Shown here in pieces: positions 32,530 to 44,719 of a stretch of DNA of 64,000 nt. How positions within the stretch are numbered: position 1 is the stretch's first letter; each line of letters begins with the position of its first letter. Location of the stretch: contig PYIU01000003.1 of assembly GCA_003415625.1 (NCBI GenBank), positions 3,658,001-3,722,000 of the forward strand, written 5' to 3'. A model generated the notes under the pieces. The model had not been told where the DNA came from and ran no database searches. It saw only the letters and a list, made by a program, of their open reading frames with translations. The stretch comes from Aquanectria penicillioides. Its lineage: Eukaryota; Ascomycota; Sordariomycetes; Hypocreales; Nectriaceae. The position numbers were made by a program, and so were the translations under genes.

Positions 32530-35500
32530 TGGGAAGAGAGGAATGGGAACACAGGTGCTAATTTGCTAGATGGCGTTGGGTATCAGAAGAGAATGGTTTG
32601 ATATGATGAAAGACTGAAGACGAGAGAAAACTGGACTGAGCAGGATGGATAGGGGATCCATTAGTTTGGTGGAATACTCGACTCCTTAAATACTTTGTGT
32701 ACCTGTTGCAAGATTTCCTGTTTCAATTTACACTCCTCGTTATGCCTGGGCAGTCCTTGGCTATGCGTCGAGGACCTGAGCTGAATCGTTCAATGTCCCG
32801 TCCCCAATGCCGCCGAGATTCTCGATGGCCGTACTTGCCGCCTGTATCAACACCGCCTCCGTCATTATTCGACGCCGGTGTGGGCCCGGACTGACGCCGA
32901 CGGTGCCCCCCTGGACCCCCCGTTTCGACGACTCACGCCAGGTACCTTAATAAGAGGATACGGATTGACTGGATGGTGGACAGGAGTGGAACGCTGGTGG
33001 AGAGGCTTGCGATAATACATTTGCGGTATTTTATCGAGGGGCTCCAGTGTTTTGTTTTCGTGACTCCAGTCCTAGGACGAGCCGCACGCTGGAGGCTAGG
33101 GAGCAAAGCAGGATGACGGCAGAGCGGATCCAAGCATGGTTGCGACCTGCTCCATATGCGGCTAGGGGAGTGGCACAAACCACCACGGGCAAGATCCCTG
33201 GGAGATCCAGCGCTCCACTCTTGGATGGGGGCCCTGAATATCAATGCCAGCGAGATTGGCGACGCGAAGAGGACTGTTCACGGGTATGTACCGTGTACAG
33301 TCTGACGACATTCGAGAAGTTTTGGTATCAAAGTTTGAGCGGCGGTGGAGAAGGTGGAGGGATGGCAAAAAGGAACATGAGGAACAATGATCTGGCGGAT
33401 TGGGAAAGGATGGACGTGGCGAACAAACGAGAAGAAAAAAATAATTTGAAAAAAAAAAAAAGTGCCCTTGGTGGAATGAATTTTGACATCATTGGGAGCC
33501 CAACAAGCCGCGTTCATCAAAGGCCAGCGAAGCGCTGCTGAAGGGGGCTGAACTGCGGACATTATTTTTTATTTTTTATTATTTTTGGGACACTCGTCGC
33601 ATGTTGTTGCAAAGCCGCCATCGCTGTCATGGCTGTGTATTAGTTAGTTAGTCGTCGTCGGCGCCTGCGACAGGCATCTGGCTTGGAGCATCACCATGGT
33701 GTAGGTCGCATCCAGAAATACATTACCTTACCTGGAACCAAGCACACGCTGAGTGGAGATGGCAGGTACCCGGCAAGCGAGGAGTATTATTAGTGTGAGC
33801 GACAGGCACACACGGTGAAACGCAAGTGCTGAACGGCATTGAAATACAGTACCGCGGGGACTGTGTAAGCAGCAGCCAATGAAAGCTCCGGGAGATGGGT
33901 TTTACGACTCAACCGCTCTCAACCTCGCTCAACCTCATTCAACCTTGCACCATGCAACTTGCAACTTGCAGCACGCACGCACGCATCACACACCATGCAC
34001 CTTGCAACGGACTCCTGCAACACGGCGAACTAGCCTTACGTTGGGCCGGAGATGGGCCTGTCATTAACCTGTTGCGATGCCGTCTCCAGGACGTGGCTGG
34101 GGTCGCCCGGTGCGTATTCTACGTATTCGTGCGCCATCGGCACCCCACGCACCATGGTACAGTATCATGCACTCCATACATGTGCTCCATACTGCCCTTC
34201 CCAATATACCTACCGACCTACCGGCCGTGAACAACAACGACAACACGGCTGAACCATAATCCTCCGTTATCATCTCAAGCTCCACCTCCCTGCAGCCTCG
34301 TCACGCAGCCGTCGTTCCCTCGCTCGCCGCCGTGCAGCTGGCCTGCGTCCATAGGCTCGTCACCCTCAACTAGCCTCTCTAGCCCCCCAACAGCCACCGC
34401 GGGCTCCACGTGAAAGTGTAAACCCGTCTTCAGGATATTGGACGGTTTGTGCTCCATCGCTTCAGTTTTTAACCGAGTGTACCAGTCTCGGCCGTCTCCC
34501 GCTGATGGCATGGCACCACCCCCATCCCATTCAGCGCTCAAGCACACACAAACATCCACACACCCCTTGCGGAACCCTTTGTTTGGGCTTCGACACCCCC
34601 CCCCCCCCCCCCCTTCATCGCGCCCCGGGCGGCTCTCCTTTGGCGCTGGTCCCAAGAGTATCGATCCTGTTGGCAGTGCTCGATCTGTAAACGTGGATTC
34701 AAACGTCTCAAGGGCACCATTGATGGATGGATGTTAGTGGGGCTGGATGTCCACCACTAGTCAGTCCCGTTTCCGTGCTAATGGACGGGATGGACAGATT
34801 GCTTTTACCTACAGAACATGTGCCAAAAGACTATGGCAGTGACATGCTTTGATACTTGTGGATCGTCTCGGGAGTCGTGCCGACGCCGGAGTCCAGCAAT
34901 GACGACAATTTGGCGTCCCCTTCAGCACCAACTCGCACGAGCTGTTGAGCTTGTTCAACCTAGTACATGGATTTTCGGGGTCCCCATATCTGACTACTGT
35001 TTCCTTATGCGTCGAACAGTAAGACCCCAAAGCCCCTTTCGAGTCCCTCCATGTCTCTGAGAGGTCCCTGAGTCTCGGCCCAAGCCATGGCCGTGCCTTT
35101 GCAGCGGCTCTTCACATGCTGACGGGACCAACCAACACCCTTGAAAGCTCCCTCCAATAAAATAATGCAACCCTACTGTGTCCAGGGATCCGGCATTTTG
35201 TTTCGGCCCAGCCAGCGTTCAATTTTCTCGTCGCATAGCCAGGCTTATTTATTCCGTGCGACTACGGCGGCTTCTTGCTATTTCACGTACCTTGTCTAAC
35301 GGGTATTTTGTTCAAGAACTGCCTAGTCTGATCTCGGATCCAAAAGGGAATGCGCCGATCCTGAGACAATGGATCAGCGCTCCCGGTCTGAGAACTGACG
35401 TCGACTTAGCTATCGGTGGTGCCAAGACATAGCTGTCTCCATTGTATCCAATCGCCAAGGCCCCTCTTGTCAAGTTGTCGCTACGACTGGATCCATGTCA

Positions 35501-35960
35501 ATAAAAGAGTCCTCCTTCTTTTGAGGCCCTGTCGACGAGCCCACGCGAGAGAGGGGACACATGGGTTGATTATGACGATCATCTCCTTTTTGTCCTACGC
35601 CCCTCTGGCCCCACTGGGAGGTTTTGGTTTCGTCCGATATCAACTTGATATCGTTGACACTTTGGAGGCTAGACCTGTCATTGAGTTTTTGTTCACGATA
35701 TGACAATACCTCGGGGTCGGTTTCGAAGAGAGTCAGGAATGAGACAAGACTGAACACACTCGCTTAGATACTGAGCGGTATCGTACATGAGCACATCGCT
35801 GAACGTGAGTGAATCTCACGATGTGGCTCTCTTAAAAAGTATAAATCCAACGCGAGAGGTCGTCAGGGCCAAGGCAGGTTTATCAGATTGCCTTACATAT
35901 CACACTGCAGCCAACAAGCAAGCATCATTGTGAGGACGTTCAGTTACATGCTCGAACAAA
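32530..35960. other. Intergenic spacer, 3.4 kb, no supported gene
   Basis: Contains an 18-base C run at 34596-34613, an A run near 33449-33461, a GCAC repeat near 33972-33984 and several open frames without family likeness. Composition is mixed. A TATA-like element (AAAAAGTATAAAT near 35834) precedes the secreted-protein gene at 35961. Confidence 0.55.
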
Positions 35961-36839
35961 ATGAAGACGGCCATCATCTTACTGACTCAAGTCATATCCA
36001 TGGCTCCTTTGATCCTGGCACATCGTCCATGCCGTGCTGATAAATGTGCGCGGTATGTCACCGGAACAAATGCTGGCATCGGGGTTCCCCTCGAGTCTCG
36101 CCGTTCTCTCTGCAGTCGCATACTCATGACGACCATCAAGCCTGCCCCCGTGTAAGCACACCCTCTAACAAGCCGAAAAGTTATGTCTCGGACCTGACTC
36201 GTCAGAATTGTGACAACCACGGTCACTAAATTTGCAGCAAAGGTTCCCGGCAAGAAGAGGGCAGCCGATGCAGTAATTGATACCACATCACCTCCAACCC
36301 GTAGCCAAACGGACGAAGTCGAGCGCAGAGGCGTCCCCGCCCTCGCGGCAGCGCCATGTCCAAATCGAGGGCAATACTCGTCGGCGTGCAGGTGCTGGTC
36401 CCAAATCACGGCCCAGATCACCACGCTCCCGACGCCCACATTCACCGTAACCACCACGCGCTATCTCGACATCGCTTGCCCTCCAGCCGCATCAGCCGTC
36501 GCCGGTGCAGCACGCTTCCCCTGCTCCGCGGGAAGGGGCATGTGCAGTTGTCTCAAGGCTGGACCCAATGACGTCTGCGTCCGCGTTGGGGCTCATTTGG
36601 GCCACGGCGCCGGATGGGGGGCCAACGTTACCGGCCCTTGTGCGGCGCAAGGCGAGTGCCCTGCGGATGGGCGGTGCCAGCAGGGCCATGTTTGCGTCTA
36701 CGACGGGTCCTGTCTGAGCGGCAAGAAGCGCTGCTATGAGGCTGTCCCGAGGGGGTGTGAACGCCGCGGGCTGTCTCTGGATGAGGACATTAGGAGGAAA
36801 AAGGCTTTGGAGAATCGAGCCCGCGAATACGACATGTGA
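35961..36839 (+). CDS. Secreted cysteine-rich protein, possible effector
   Basis: Two exons, 35961-36151 and 36206-36839 (54-bp intron, GTAAGC..GTCAG), 274 residues. It starts with a clear signal peptide (MKTAIILLTQVISMAPLILA, then H). About 18 cysteines follow, most in the last 160 residues, where short spacings such as CSC, GPCAAQGEC and GRCQQGHVC suggest a compact disulfide fold. A dibasic stretch (GKKR near residue 76) could be a Kex2 site. The block CPNRGQYSSACRCW with a following TPTFTVTTTRY is a type often seen in fungal extracellular proteins. No enzyme motif is visible. Secretion is well supported; function is unknown. An effector, cell-wall or antimicrobial role are all open. Confidence 0.75.
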
Positions 36840-37428
36840 AACGGTGGCCAAAAGCCGTCCAAATTCTAGCCCACCCACGTCGCTCATTTAATGATGATGG
36901 TTGTTCTTTTTACCTCATTAGGTTTATTCATTCCACTCATCGATGGGATATTCTTCAATGCGCCGCACACTTTGTTATTCTAATTTTGTATTGGTCTGCG
37001 TCATGCAGATCCTTGTCAATGCTAAACGCCTCTATTTTTCCTCGAAACCCTAAAGTACATGTATATGCATGCTGCCATGGCCATGAAGTAGACGAGCAGT
37101 CCGAGAAAGAAAGAAAGAAAAAAAACCCCCCATGTGAGATTACATGCAATGTAGGCAATTGTGGGACAAAAGAAAACAATGAGAAAATAATTGACAGACA
37201 AACCCCCCCCCCCTGCGGAAACTCTGCCTGCTAGAGTAACCGACGTCATAGGAATCCACTACTACAACGGGCGACGCTCTGACGCTCGATGTTCCTCGAC
37301 GATCCCAAGGCCCAGAGGCCTCTTGCTCCTCGTCGCTGGAACCGTGGCCTCATCTGGTTCCCAAAGCAACTCCGTCTCCGCGATTTCGAGTGGATACACG
37401 CTTTCGCCCAACGGAGACTGTCCAAACT
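36840..37428. other. Convergent spacer
   Basis: The 589 bp between two convergent genes. It has an A-rich stretch near 37107-37124 and a C run at 37203-37212. Nothing else recognised. Confidence 0.55.
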
Positions 37429-40400
37429 CTACGATGCGCCCATTAAACTGGATCCCCCAGACCCCGACCTCACCATCTCCACACCGTCTGACACGGTGGA
37501 CGACGATGCGCCATGCAAATCACGCCGAGAGACTCGTTCCGAGCTCCAAGGACCTGCGTGATGTCGCTGCTGCCAGACCTGATAGCTCGTTGGAGCACTC
37601 TCAAAGCCCGCAAGTCGCGGTGACGGCTCTGTCCTCGCCGTTGACGGGGCTCGGCGACTCTGGATAGGTAGGTTTTGTGACGTCGCGTTGCTCCTGGTGG
37701 GGCCGTGATGCTCCTCTGTGGAGAGCTCAGGGTTCGACGAGGGGTTTCTGGAGAGAGGTTGAGATGAGTAGCCGTCTGGGTGGTGTGAAGGGAGACGCCA
37801 GGACGGAGGGTGAAGATTGACCGCCCCATGGCTGCTTGGAAGTGAATTGGACAGGCCATCGCCAGCATAGCCGGAGTCCGTAGCCTTGTGATCAGAGCGT
37901 AGAGATCCACGGACATGAACCGCAGGACTTAGAGTGTTCGTCGAGCTGACAACTATAGGCAAACCAGGAGGTGCCCACTGGCCAGCTTCGGTGTCGAGGC
38001 ATGGATCCGAGTGACTTTGCGGGAACACCGAAGGGCCATCTCGAGACTGTGGCCGCCATTCGCTTTCATCGCGGCGCATATTCGGGACCGATGCCGCAGT
38101 GAAGCTGTCCCCTTCGAAGAATGGGGTCTCCTCTAAAACATCACCGTCGCTCTCGGGATATGCTGGCGTCCGCGACTCGGGCAGTGGGACAGGTGCCACG
38201 GGGGGAGGACTGCTGTACCCCCTCGGGCGACTTGTCTTAACACTCCCATTCTTGATAGAGGCATTGCCGAGTGTGGATCCTTCGCGTACCACACCAACTC
38301 TGGGAGTATCGGTCTCATCCAAGCTGATATCAGGGGACCCATGCTGACTTGCGTTCTTGAGATGGGCCAGATGTTGTTCAGCGTCGGTGAAGGTAGGAAC
38401 TGGAGTCGCGCTCCGGGAACCACCCGACTGAGACAGAGTAGAGACGAGTGGCGAGAACTGGCCTAAAGCAAATTCTCTGCTGATGCTCACACGCGGTTCG
38501 TTTACTTTCAACTTCATCTCACGCCATGCTCCGGCTCGATCGTGGTACCTCTTGGAAGCCAACCTTCGGACGGTGCGGTGGGCCTCAAGGCTATCTTGAT
38601 CTTCATGCTGGGAGTGAAATGCATACCAAAATCTGGCATCTTCCCAATCAGAAAATTCGGGCGGCATTGGAATCCTGCTCTGTTGGGGATAAGGAACATG
38701 ATAATGGTGGGGATTCGTCTCCAGGGTCGGTGAGCTAGCCCGCTGATCCCACGAACCTTGCCGCTCAAAGTCGTCCGCGTCCAGTCTTCCGTCGTTTCCA
38801 CCATCCGTCGTTCTGGCCGAGGATGGGGCGGACAAGCTGTTTGTTCGCTCGAAAATTGACACATGTGGGTCCTTTCCGTGCTCTTCCAAGGCATCTGTCG
38901 TCATTGTGCTTGTCATTGCGGAAACACTCCCCTGAATATCCACAAGGCGGCTTTGAAGAGCTCGTTCCGCCGCGCGCAGCTCGGCCGTCGGCTTCTCAAC
39001 TCGACTGATGTGCTCCAAGATCTTCCGACACTGAGCTGTGTATCTGCGGTAGTCGTCTGGGAGGCCTATCTGGGGGTTCTCCTTCACGCGAGACTCGCCT
39101 TCATCAAACGACTTGCAAAGTACTGCGGCTGCCCTCTCTAGCCAAAAGTTGAACTGCCTCTCCTTCTCCAGCCCTTCTCGGAAAAAGGTTTGAACAACAG
39201 AATGGATCTTCAATACGTCGAGAGGTTCAGTTGGCGCCGTGTTTTGATGGGATGAGTTGGGACTTGTGCCACTGGTGGAGGGTGCGTCCTCAATCTCATC
39301 CCGTTCAATGAGGGCAAATGCAATCAGCACGGTAAAGGTTTTGTTGAGGCTGTACCTGCCCATTGAGTCATTTGTGCGTACGGGGGTTCTCTTGTCGAGC
39401 GCCTTGAGGCCTAGAGCAAGCAGCTCCACAGGCACACGCGCTGTGAAGAACGACAAAAGGTACATCAAGTTGAGGGCTGCCGTCTCGCCGCGCTGCTGAA
39501 GCTTCTCCCGAACTCCCTTGTAAGCACCTAAGCCTCCCGCACGCGGGCGATTCCTGTACGAGCGGATGTACTTGGACAGAGGCTCCCTGGTGGCACGGAG
39601 TTGCTTGGCTGCCGCATGGATCGCAAGCGGAAGACACTCCATGAGTCGAACGGCATCTAGAGCGCGACTGAGATCGTCCTGAGTCCAGGGTTTTCTCTTA
39701 TCCATCTGCTCCAGCAACATGATGCGAGCATCATCTTCACTGAGCGGCCTAAGCTCAATCTTCTGGGGAGAGTCAAACTTGTAATGGCCAGCCAATGACG
39801 AATCAGTTGATGTCAGGATCAAGCTTGTGTTCTTCACATCCGGGATATACTTTGATAGACCTGGCGTATCCCGCAAAACCCCATCGAGAATGAGAAGCCA
39901 GTTCCCAGACCCGTTGAGCCACTTTCGAACTAAGGGAATGGCTCTAACAGGATCCCGAAGGGCTGACTCGTCATTGACTCGAATGCCGGATCGAATAATT
40001 GGGTTCCTAGCCATCTTCAAGATACCATCCTCGAGGTCTTCTTGAGTCTTGCCGCGAATCCAGAATATGCCACCGGGGTAATCAAGCCGATGCTGAAACG
40101 CGTACTCGCGTGCGAGACAAGACTTTCCGCCTCCAGGAATAGACCAGATCAAAGCCGCCGACGTTCCCTGATTCCGTCGACGTCTGTCCATCAGAATACG
40201 ATGGAGCTCGTCCAACTCTTTCGTTCGTCCAATAAAGTACGAATTTGGACGGAACTTTTCGGGGTGGATGAAAAGAGGCTCATCAACAACTGGAAGCAAT
40301 GGCTCTTGATCTGTGAAGATAACTGGCCGTGACGCTGTTTGGTCTTTCATCAATGTGAGAGGTTGTTCGGCATACCCCGATGCAGGAGGTTGCTCGGCCT

Positions 40401-41498
40401 GGCCGTGCTCTTGGGAGACTTGGGGAGTTGCGTATGGTGTCATTCTTTCCGTAGCCTCGAGTCTCGCCCGGGCCCGCTTCTCCTCTTCCTCCACTTCCCA
40501 GCGCACCTGAATCAATGTCGGGGCATCGATCACCCATTGCCGAATGTCGGTGGAAACATTGCGATAGCCGGGTGCGTTTGCGCTCTCAAACTTGCACATA
40601 CCGGAATGGGCTGCTTCAATCCCATAGTAGGTCACACCGGGGAGCTGGGGGCTGGCCGAGTTGACATCAACAATAATCACCTTGGTTCCCTTGATGTCTG
40701 TTTTGTGATTTTCATGAGCCATATGAATGCGAAAGCGTTGGTATATATCCAAGAAATGACTGTTAATGATCGCAAGGGTTTCGTTATCCTTCTTCAAGGT
40801 CCTCAGGAGAACTGACTCTGTTTCGAATAGTCTCCTTGGAATAATGGCATCTGACATGGCCTGCAGCATGAGACCCCATGCAGCGCCGTCGGAGCCGTTG
40901 TGCGGAGTGCCCAGGAAGATGAGGCCAAAAGTTGAGACATAGATGGAACGGTAGTCGTCATGATGGGCTGCTCGCACATCATTCGAGTAGAGCAGCGCCC
41001 TCTTGACAAGAATGCCGCCCAAACTATGACATACCCAAATGATGGGGTTCTTAAAGGTTGAGACGCTTTTGCGATAAAAGGTTAGATTCGTCACAAGAGA
41101 CTGCGCATGCTGATGGATAAAGTTGTCGCTTGCGCTCTGGTCATATCGCTTTGAGTAGACATCGGCGTTGTAGCCGTAGACGAGAATGTTGGCATGAACA
41201 TCCTTGAGCGACGCTGGCAACAGATCAACTGGCCAGAAAACGCTATTCTTGGCGGTCCATGTCTTGTCGGGCGAGCCGTTGAGCCCGTGGACGAGCACAA
41301 TATCTACCTTGGCGTCGGGGTGGGTGTAAACGGCGGTGATTTCGTACCGCGCTACGGAACGATTCTCTGAACCCTGGGGCATTGAGAGTTAGAGGAAGTT
41401 GGACATGCAAGAATGATTTGGTTTGAGAAGTAGGAAGAGAGTGATGGAATGGGCATGGGCATGGGCATTGGCATATGTCACGGGAGTGCACTCACCAT
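37429..41498 (-). CDS. Fungal NLR-like STAND protein: SesB-type lipase domain plus NB-ARC ATPase
   Basis: About 1317 residues, almost all in one exon. The start may be ATG 41382, or a three-base exon (ATG at 41498-41496) followed at once by GTGAGT and joined at 41376 after CCCCAG; both give SENRSVARYEI. The N-terminal alpha/beta-hydrolase domain (about 20-290) has VLVHGLNGSPDKTW, VCHSLGGILVKRAL (Ser near 120), LIFLGTPHNGSDGA and AAHSGMCKF (His near 259), as in SesB/DUF676 effectors of fungal NLRs. The NB-ARC domain follows from FIGRTKELDEL: P-loop IPGGGKSCLAREYA (near 416-429), Walker-B WLLILDGV, LILTSTD and the GLPL-like ECLPLAIHAAAKQL. The last ~550 residues are Ser/Pro-rich and disordered; I see no TPR, ankyrin or WD repeats. 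Family members act in incompatibility and programmed cell death. All key residues are present, so activity is plausible. Confidence 0.87.
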
Positions 41499-43294
41499 GA
41501 TGTATCGTTGAGGTGCAAATCATCAACGATAAAGTGTTGCGAAGGCGTCATTGGACGGTTGGACATATAATTGAGGAGAGATAACAGGCACTGAATGGTC
41601 GCAGACACAGTTGGTTATAAATGGCAGGAAAGAGTCACTTCCCGGGTCCGCACGAGGCTGAGGGGGTAATCAGGCTGCCTGATGTTCCATTGCCCGGGGG
41701 AGGTGGTGTGGTCACGCTCAGTGGACTTGGGGAGACGGGACAGACACAGCGGCCAGCGTCGCGTTCCCGCTGCAGGCGAGCCGTCACGAGAGCAGGGGAC
41801 AGTGGCAGCTGAGCCCGAGCTGAGGGTGTGGAGCATCGCCCTGGAGGACCAGACTCAGACCAGGAGCAGCGAAATAACTGCCAATGAGCGGCCTCTGTTG
41901 GACGCAGCCGGTGGCTCAGCCCTCGCCCGGCTGGGGGAAAGCAACGAGGCTCACTGCCGCTTCGAGCCCGAGATAGTCTCGGCTGTGCCGCCCCGCCAGT
42001 CTCGCCAGTGTCCGATGGTGTCAGATTCGGTCGAATCAGGTTGTCACTGCGAGGTCGCTTGACGGATGAGGCTCAACGGGAAGGGAAATAAGGTCTATTT
42101 GCTGCACATCGTCGCACCTCCCGCCGCGAGTGGTGCTGTATGGTGGGGTGCCGGGAATTGCGGCGTGGAACTAGCCATGTATGGAGGATGTACTCCGTAC
42201 CGCATGTAAGGCATTAGAGGAGGGGACCGGGTCGGATCATGCAGGGTCTCCCGCGAACGGATATGGGGAACCCTTGTTCCATGTAGCACGGCCTGGCCTG
42301 GCGGTTCTGACTTTGTCGAACTCGAAAAGTTGTCACATCCAATGTGAAGGCAGCACTGCCGCGAGAAACCGAATCTACGATGGCTTCCTGGAAAGATCCG
42401 ATTTCTCGTCAGTTTTGGTGCAAACCCAGACACACACACACACGCACACACCCTCTCCCTCTCTCCTGGACCATTCATTCCTCTTACGCGAAACTCATTG
42501 GTGCCTACCTACCCATTCTGTCTAGGACCCCAATAGTCCTTCGAGATGCAGCCACACGTCGACGCGTCCTTTGCAAAACCAGGCAGCGTAGCCTGGTTGC
42601 CCGAAAGGGGCGTATGACGTTGCCGGTCTCTGTGAAGTGTCCGTTCCATCAGTGTTCTTTTTGCCCAGCTTGCCCATCTCGCCTTATTTTCCAATTCTGT
42701 TGTTCATTTTCAGCTGAATGACTCCATGTCGGCCCCGAGGGTAATTTTCAGTTCAGTTCACCATTCGCCACCCAACTTCGCATTTCGTCCCACAGATTCC
42801 GTCTGTGCTTGAATGTGTAATACCTGGAAGAGAGTCATTCGAGAATTTTCTTTCTGCGCTAAAATCTCATCCTCCTAGTTTCACAGCATTGAGCATTCAC
42901 ACATTGTACACTTGTTCTCACGCCACGACATGTCGGGGTTTGTGTCGCCTTGACATAGGCTCGTGTGCGCCAAAACCAACTGTCGTCGCACTCGATCCTA
43001 GACCTCAGACCGCCATTCTCCCGACCTGGTTAGAACTGGGCATGCTTTGAAATTTCAACATCTGAGCTGGCGCTTTCGTGAATCCTGCGGATATCCAAGG
43101 CTGTAACCGACACTGTTTGACAGATCATGTTGTCAAATTTCAAGTGGAGGCCGAGGTCCGCAGGATGTGCGGGAAAGTTGAGGCTGAGTTAAATTGAACT
43201 TTGAGGAGGAGAAGCCATTATACTTGCGAGACCGAGGCTGCGCTCAAGCCCGAGAGGCGATCGTGAGTGACGACGCATTTTCTGACAATATCGC
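41499..43294. other. Intergenic spacer, no supported gene
   Basis: Upstream region of the NLR-like gene (left end) and downstream region of the FHA gene (right end). A short ACAC/CTCT repeat lies at 42428-42467. Open frames on both strands lack family likeness. Confidence 0.55.
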
Positions 43295-44239
43295 TCAATC
43301 CCGAGGGGCAAGCATGACGACATACTCCCTTGTACTATGGCCAAACTGAATCATATCCTTGTCTCGGAGCTCCAAGTATCTGCTCTCAGGAATTTTGTCA
43401 TCGTTCAAGATGGTGCCGTTAGCACTCTCAAGATCGATGATGTAGGGCTTGACCTTCCCTATTTTGTCTCCAAACTCGTTCCTCTTCTCCGTGTACCGGA
43501 ACTGGACGACAGCGTGTTGCTTGCTGATGCTCGGGTGTTCCGCAGGCAGGTCCACCACTGCCATCTCTCGCCCGACAAGCCAGCAACTTCTGGCACTAAG
43601 GTCGATGGTATCCACAACGTCGCCTCCCTTGAATACAAATAGCTTCCACTGATCGCGAGGCGAGGGCTTTCGCGCCTCGGGTGGCTCGTGGTACTTGAGT
43701 GTAATTCTTGACCCGTCCGCCTGTGTAACCGAGTTGGATGCCGCGGCCAAGACGCCCGTAGATCCAAAATTGGGTTTCTCCTTGGGCTTTTCGGGCTCCT
43801 CGCCATTCGTAATAGCGAAAGAGTCCTCCTGAGACGGCAAAGGCCCGCTTCGCTTTAAAGGGTTGTGCTTAACGAGCTGCTTGTCATCGCCGTCGCCTTC
43901 TTCGTCACCATGACGCCGACGGCGAGAGTCTCTTCCATCTCGCGATCGTCGACGTCGATGCTCGCGGTCCTTCTCTCCATCTCCATCTCCATCTCGGTCT
44001 CGCCGCCGTTCACGATCTCGACTTCGAGACCTCTGTCGCGAGGCTTCTGGGGTGCGAGAACGGCGCCTTTCGTGTCGGTCGCGTCGGTCGCGGGATCGGC
44101 GACGCTCATGCCGGTGAGAGTCGCGGTCTGAATGCCTGGAGCGTTTGTCACGATGCCCCCTCTCTCCGCGCTGCCTTTCGTCGACGTCGGCGTGGCGCCT
44201 CCGATGGGTTCGGCTATCGGGCTCGTTGTCGGAGGCCAT
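43295..44239 (-). CDS. PML1: FHA-domain splicing factor of the RES complex (SNIP1/Pml1)
   Basis: Intronless, 314 residues from ATG 44239. The longer frame upstream begins with GTG, so the internal ATG is preferred. The N-terminal half is an Arg/Ser/Asp/Glu/His-rich disordered tract (many RRRSRD-like units), as in SNIP1 and plant DAWDLE. The C-terminal half is an FHA domain: SCWLVGREMAVVDL, PAEHPSISKQHAVVQF and YIIDLESANGTILNDDKI, with GR, SxxH and NG in canonical spacing, and ending YLELRDKDMIQFGHSTREYV. Yeast Pml1 with Bud13 and Snu17 forms the RES complex, which retains unspliced pre-mRNA in the nucleus and aids splicing; this is the expected role. The family assignment is strong because the RS-tract plus C-terminal FHA layout is distinctive. 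Confidence 0.9.
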   Translation of the reverse strand: MASDNEPDSRTHRRRHADVDERQRGERGHRDKRSRHSDRDSHRHERRRSRDRRDRHERRRSRTPEASRQRSRSRDRERRRDRDGDGDGEKDREHRRRRSRDGRDSRRRRHGDEEGDGDDKQLVKHNPLKRSGPLPSQEDSFAITNGEEPEKPKEKPNFGSTGVLAAASNSVTQADGSRITLKYHEPPEARKPSPRDQWKLFVFKGGDVVDTIDLSARSCWLVGREMAVVDLPAEHPSISKQHAVVQFRYTEKRNEFGDKIGKVKPYIIDLESANGTILNDDKIPESRYLELRDKDMIQFGHSTREYVVMLAPRD

Positions 44240-44719
44240 GATGTCGGCCGGTCCACGTGAGTTCACAGCCTAAGAAGAGCCGATCCTCGGGAGTTGAAAC
44301 TGAAAGCTTGAAAGAAGCTTGAAGAAAAAAGTGGGCGCGCCACTGTTTGGTTTCAGACGCTTTTAGCACTGTGCCATGGCAACCTACTAACCCCCGCCTG
44401 CATATGCATGCAGCCAATCGCCGAGTCCCTTATGCAAGATGAACGTTTCGGTGAATGTAAACTTGTAGACTAATGACTCTACGTAAAGATAATTCTAATC
44501 GATTCAACTAACAATACAGAACGCCTTGGCCTAGTCTCAATGCTCTTACAGTTCCACAGCTTGGCCATGTTGCCACATCCTGAGGCTCGCTGGCTTGTTC
44601 CCACCGAAGAAAGATTACCGAAAATAATACCATCCAGCTCGCTTCGCTTGGAAACCAAAAAAAAAAAAATAATGAAAAAAAAAAAAGTCATATCTCATAA
44701 ACCCATGCCGGTTGCCTGT
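44240..44719. other. Spacer upstream of the FHA gene
   Basis: 480 bp with A-rich runs at 44659-44685; also the downstream end of the unknown gene to the right. No gene seen. Confidence 0.55.

Noticed and set aside
43295..44266. Start of the FHA protein at 44266
   Set aside because: The codon there is GTG; the first ATG in frame is 44239, which gives a normal N-terminus.
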